Source: Polynucleobacter sp. MWH-Loch1C5
GTDB lineage: Bacteria > Pseudomonadota > Gammaproteobacteria > Burkholderiales > Burkholderiaceae
DNA: 64,000 nt
Direction: 5' to 3'
Assembly (NCBI RefSeq): GCF_018881775.1
Contig: NZ_JACVPR010000001.1
Coordinates: 1,506,318 to 1,570,317, forward strand
Positions 63,511 to 64,000 of this stretch are shown here, piece by piece (position 1 is the stretch's first letter; every line of letters starts with the position of its first letter). Both the position numbers and the translations under genes were made by a program. The notes under the pieces are model-generated. The model had not been told where the DNA came from. It searched no databases and was given only the letters and a program-made list of their open reading frames with translations.

Positions 63511-64000
63511 ATGAGTAAAAAGAAAAACCCGCACAGCCAAGAACCAGATCTGTTTGCGGATATGCCACAAGCCACTGAAGATGCGCCACGGGCGGTTGTA
63601 AAAACAGAGGAGTTGGATTCTCTGACTTTAGCCACCTATGCTGAGCGTGCTTATCTAGACTATGCCATCAGTGTTGTCAAAGGACGTGCCTTGCCTGAAG
63701 TGGCAGATGGTCAAAAACCGGTCCAGCGACGCATCTTGTTTGCCATGAATGAGATGAACTTGCGTGCTGATGCAAAGCCCGTCAAGAGTGCGCGAGTGGT
63801 GGGTGATGTCTTGGGTAAGTTTCATCCCCACGGAGATCAGTCTGCCTATGACGCCTTAGTTCGTTTGGCTCAAGACTTTAGTTTGCGCTACCCCTTGATT
63901 GATGGCCAGGGTAACTTTGGCTCTAGAGATGGGGATGGTGCAGCGGCGATGCGTTATACCGAAGCACGTTTAACGAAAATCGCTGGTCTCTTACTCGATG
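63511..64000 (+). CDS. parC: DNA topoisomerase IV subunit A (3' end cut by window)
   Basis: DNA-cleaving subunit partner of ParE; the first 163 residues are visible. A variable N-terminus of about 35 residues precedes the winged-helix core, with [17 protein letters not shown] (105-121) and the catalytic Tyr149 in [10 protein letters not shown]. The residue aligned with Escherichia coli ParC Ser80 is Gln110 here. The reading frame is open to the window end. Confidence 0.96.
   Translation, partial: MSKKKNPHSQEPDLFADMPQATEDAPRAVVKTEELDSLTLATYAERAYLDYAISVVKGRALPEVADGQKPVQRRILFAMNEMNLRADAKPVKSARVVGDVLGKFHPHGDQSAYDALVRLAQDFSLRYPLIDGQGNFGSRDGDGAAAMRYTEARLTKIAGLLLD

Overview
The window is a continuous stretch of bacterial chromosome, densely coded on both strands, with no insertion sequence, prophage or CRISPR array that I can see. 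The gene set points to a betaproteobacterium of the order Burkholderiales: a long-form ThiE with the N-terminal extension I know from Burkholderia-type enzymes, the cvpA-purF-metZ order, AcnB, a YgiQ-type radical SAM protein, and a soxCDYZAXB cluster. Base composition by eye is near 45-50% GC. Intergenic spaces are very short, with overlapping starts and stops and abutting convergent genes. This suggests a small, streamlined genome such as a freshwater Polynucleobacter-like organism. The genus is inference, not shown by the sequence.

Layout. 1-3.2 kb: end of cvpA, purF and metZ. 3.3-11.2 kb: thiosulfate oxidation, with a divergent SoxH-like metallo-hydrolase and then soxC, soxD, soxY, soxZ, soxA, soxX and soxB. 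11.2-14.3 kb: three membrane proteins that continue the sulfur theme, namely a CbiM-like permease, a YeeE/YedE transporter fused to a DUF442 phosphatase/sulfurtransferase-like domain, and a TauE/SafE exporter. 14.3-22.3 kb: pterin dehydratase, a DUF2244 protein, an RND efflux pair, a thioesterase and acnB. 22.3-25.3 kb: an AlkB-like membrane hydroxylase coupled to a nitronate-monooxygenase-family flavoprotein and two unknown genes. 27.1-30.4 kb: a tight operon lldD-DUF2721-gamma carbonic anhydrase-lrgA-lrgB. 30.4-45.4 kb: scattered housekeeping and metabolic genes (amidase, YgiQ, CoA-transferase, truncated DarP, AroQ, SlyX, transporters, MnmD, DUF455, an atypical SDR, an amidohydrolase). 45.6 kb: tRNA-Asn with its own promoter and terminator. 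46.5-53.1 kb: thiamine synthesis, with thiC-thiO-thiS-thiG-thiE behind a TPP riboswitch, convergent thiD, and a DUF4743-Nudix gene upstream. 53.2-58.8 kb: Rieske protein, SemiSWEET, a lipoprotein, an unlisted small ORF, an HNH protein, a DUF748 protein and a membrane-anchored TAXI protein. 58.8-61.5 kb: tRNA-Arg, a 44-residue membrane microprotein, an MFS carrier and a CoA-transferase. 61.5-64 kb: parE and the start of parC.

How the genes work together. The Sox proteins would oxidise thiosulfate in the periplasm: SoxAX attaches it to SoxYZ, SoxB hydrolyses off sulfate, and SoxCD oxidises the remaining sulfane. The YeeE-like and TauE-like proteins could move thiosulfate and sulfite across the membrane. 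The lldD-lrgAB operon looks like uptake and oxidation of a small 2-hydroxy acid (lactate or glycolate). The thi genes form one TPP-controlled pathway. The most unusual items are the YeeE-DUF442 fusion with a buried ribosome binding site, a head-to-head gene pair whose start codons share bases, an intra-operon terminator between soxZ and soxA, palindromes upstream of soxY and soxC, two unlisted small proteins, a DarP lacking its C-terminal half, and an SDR lacking the usual Tyr/Lys pair.
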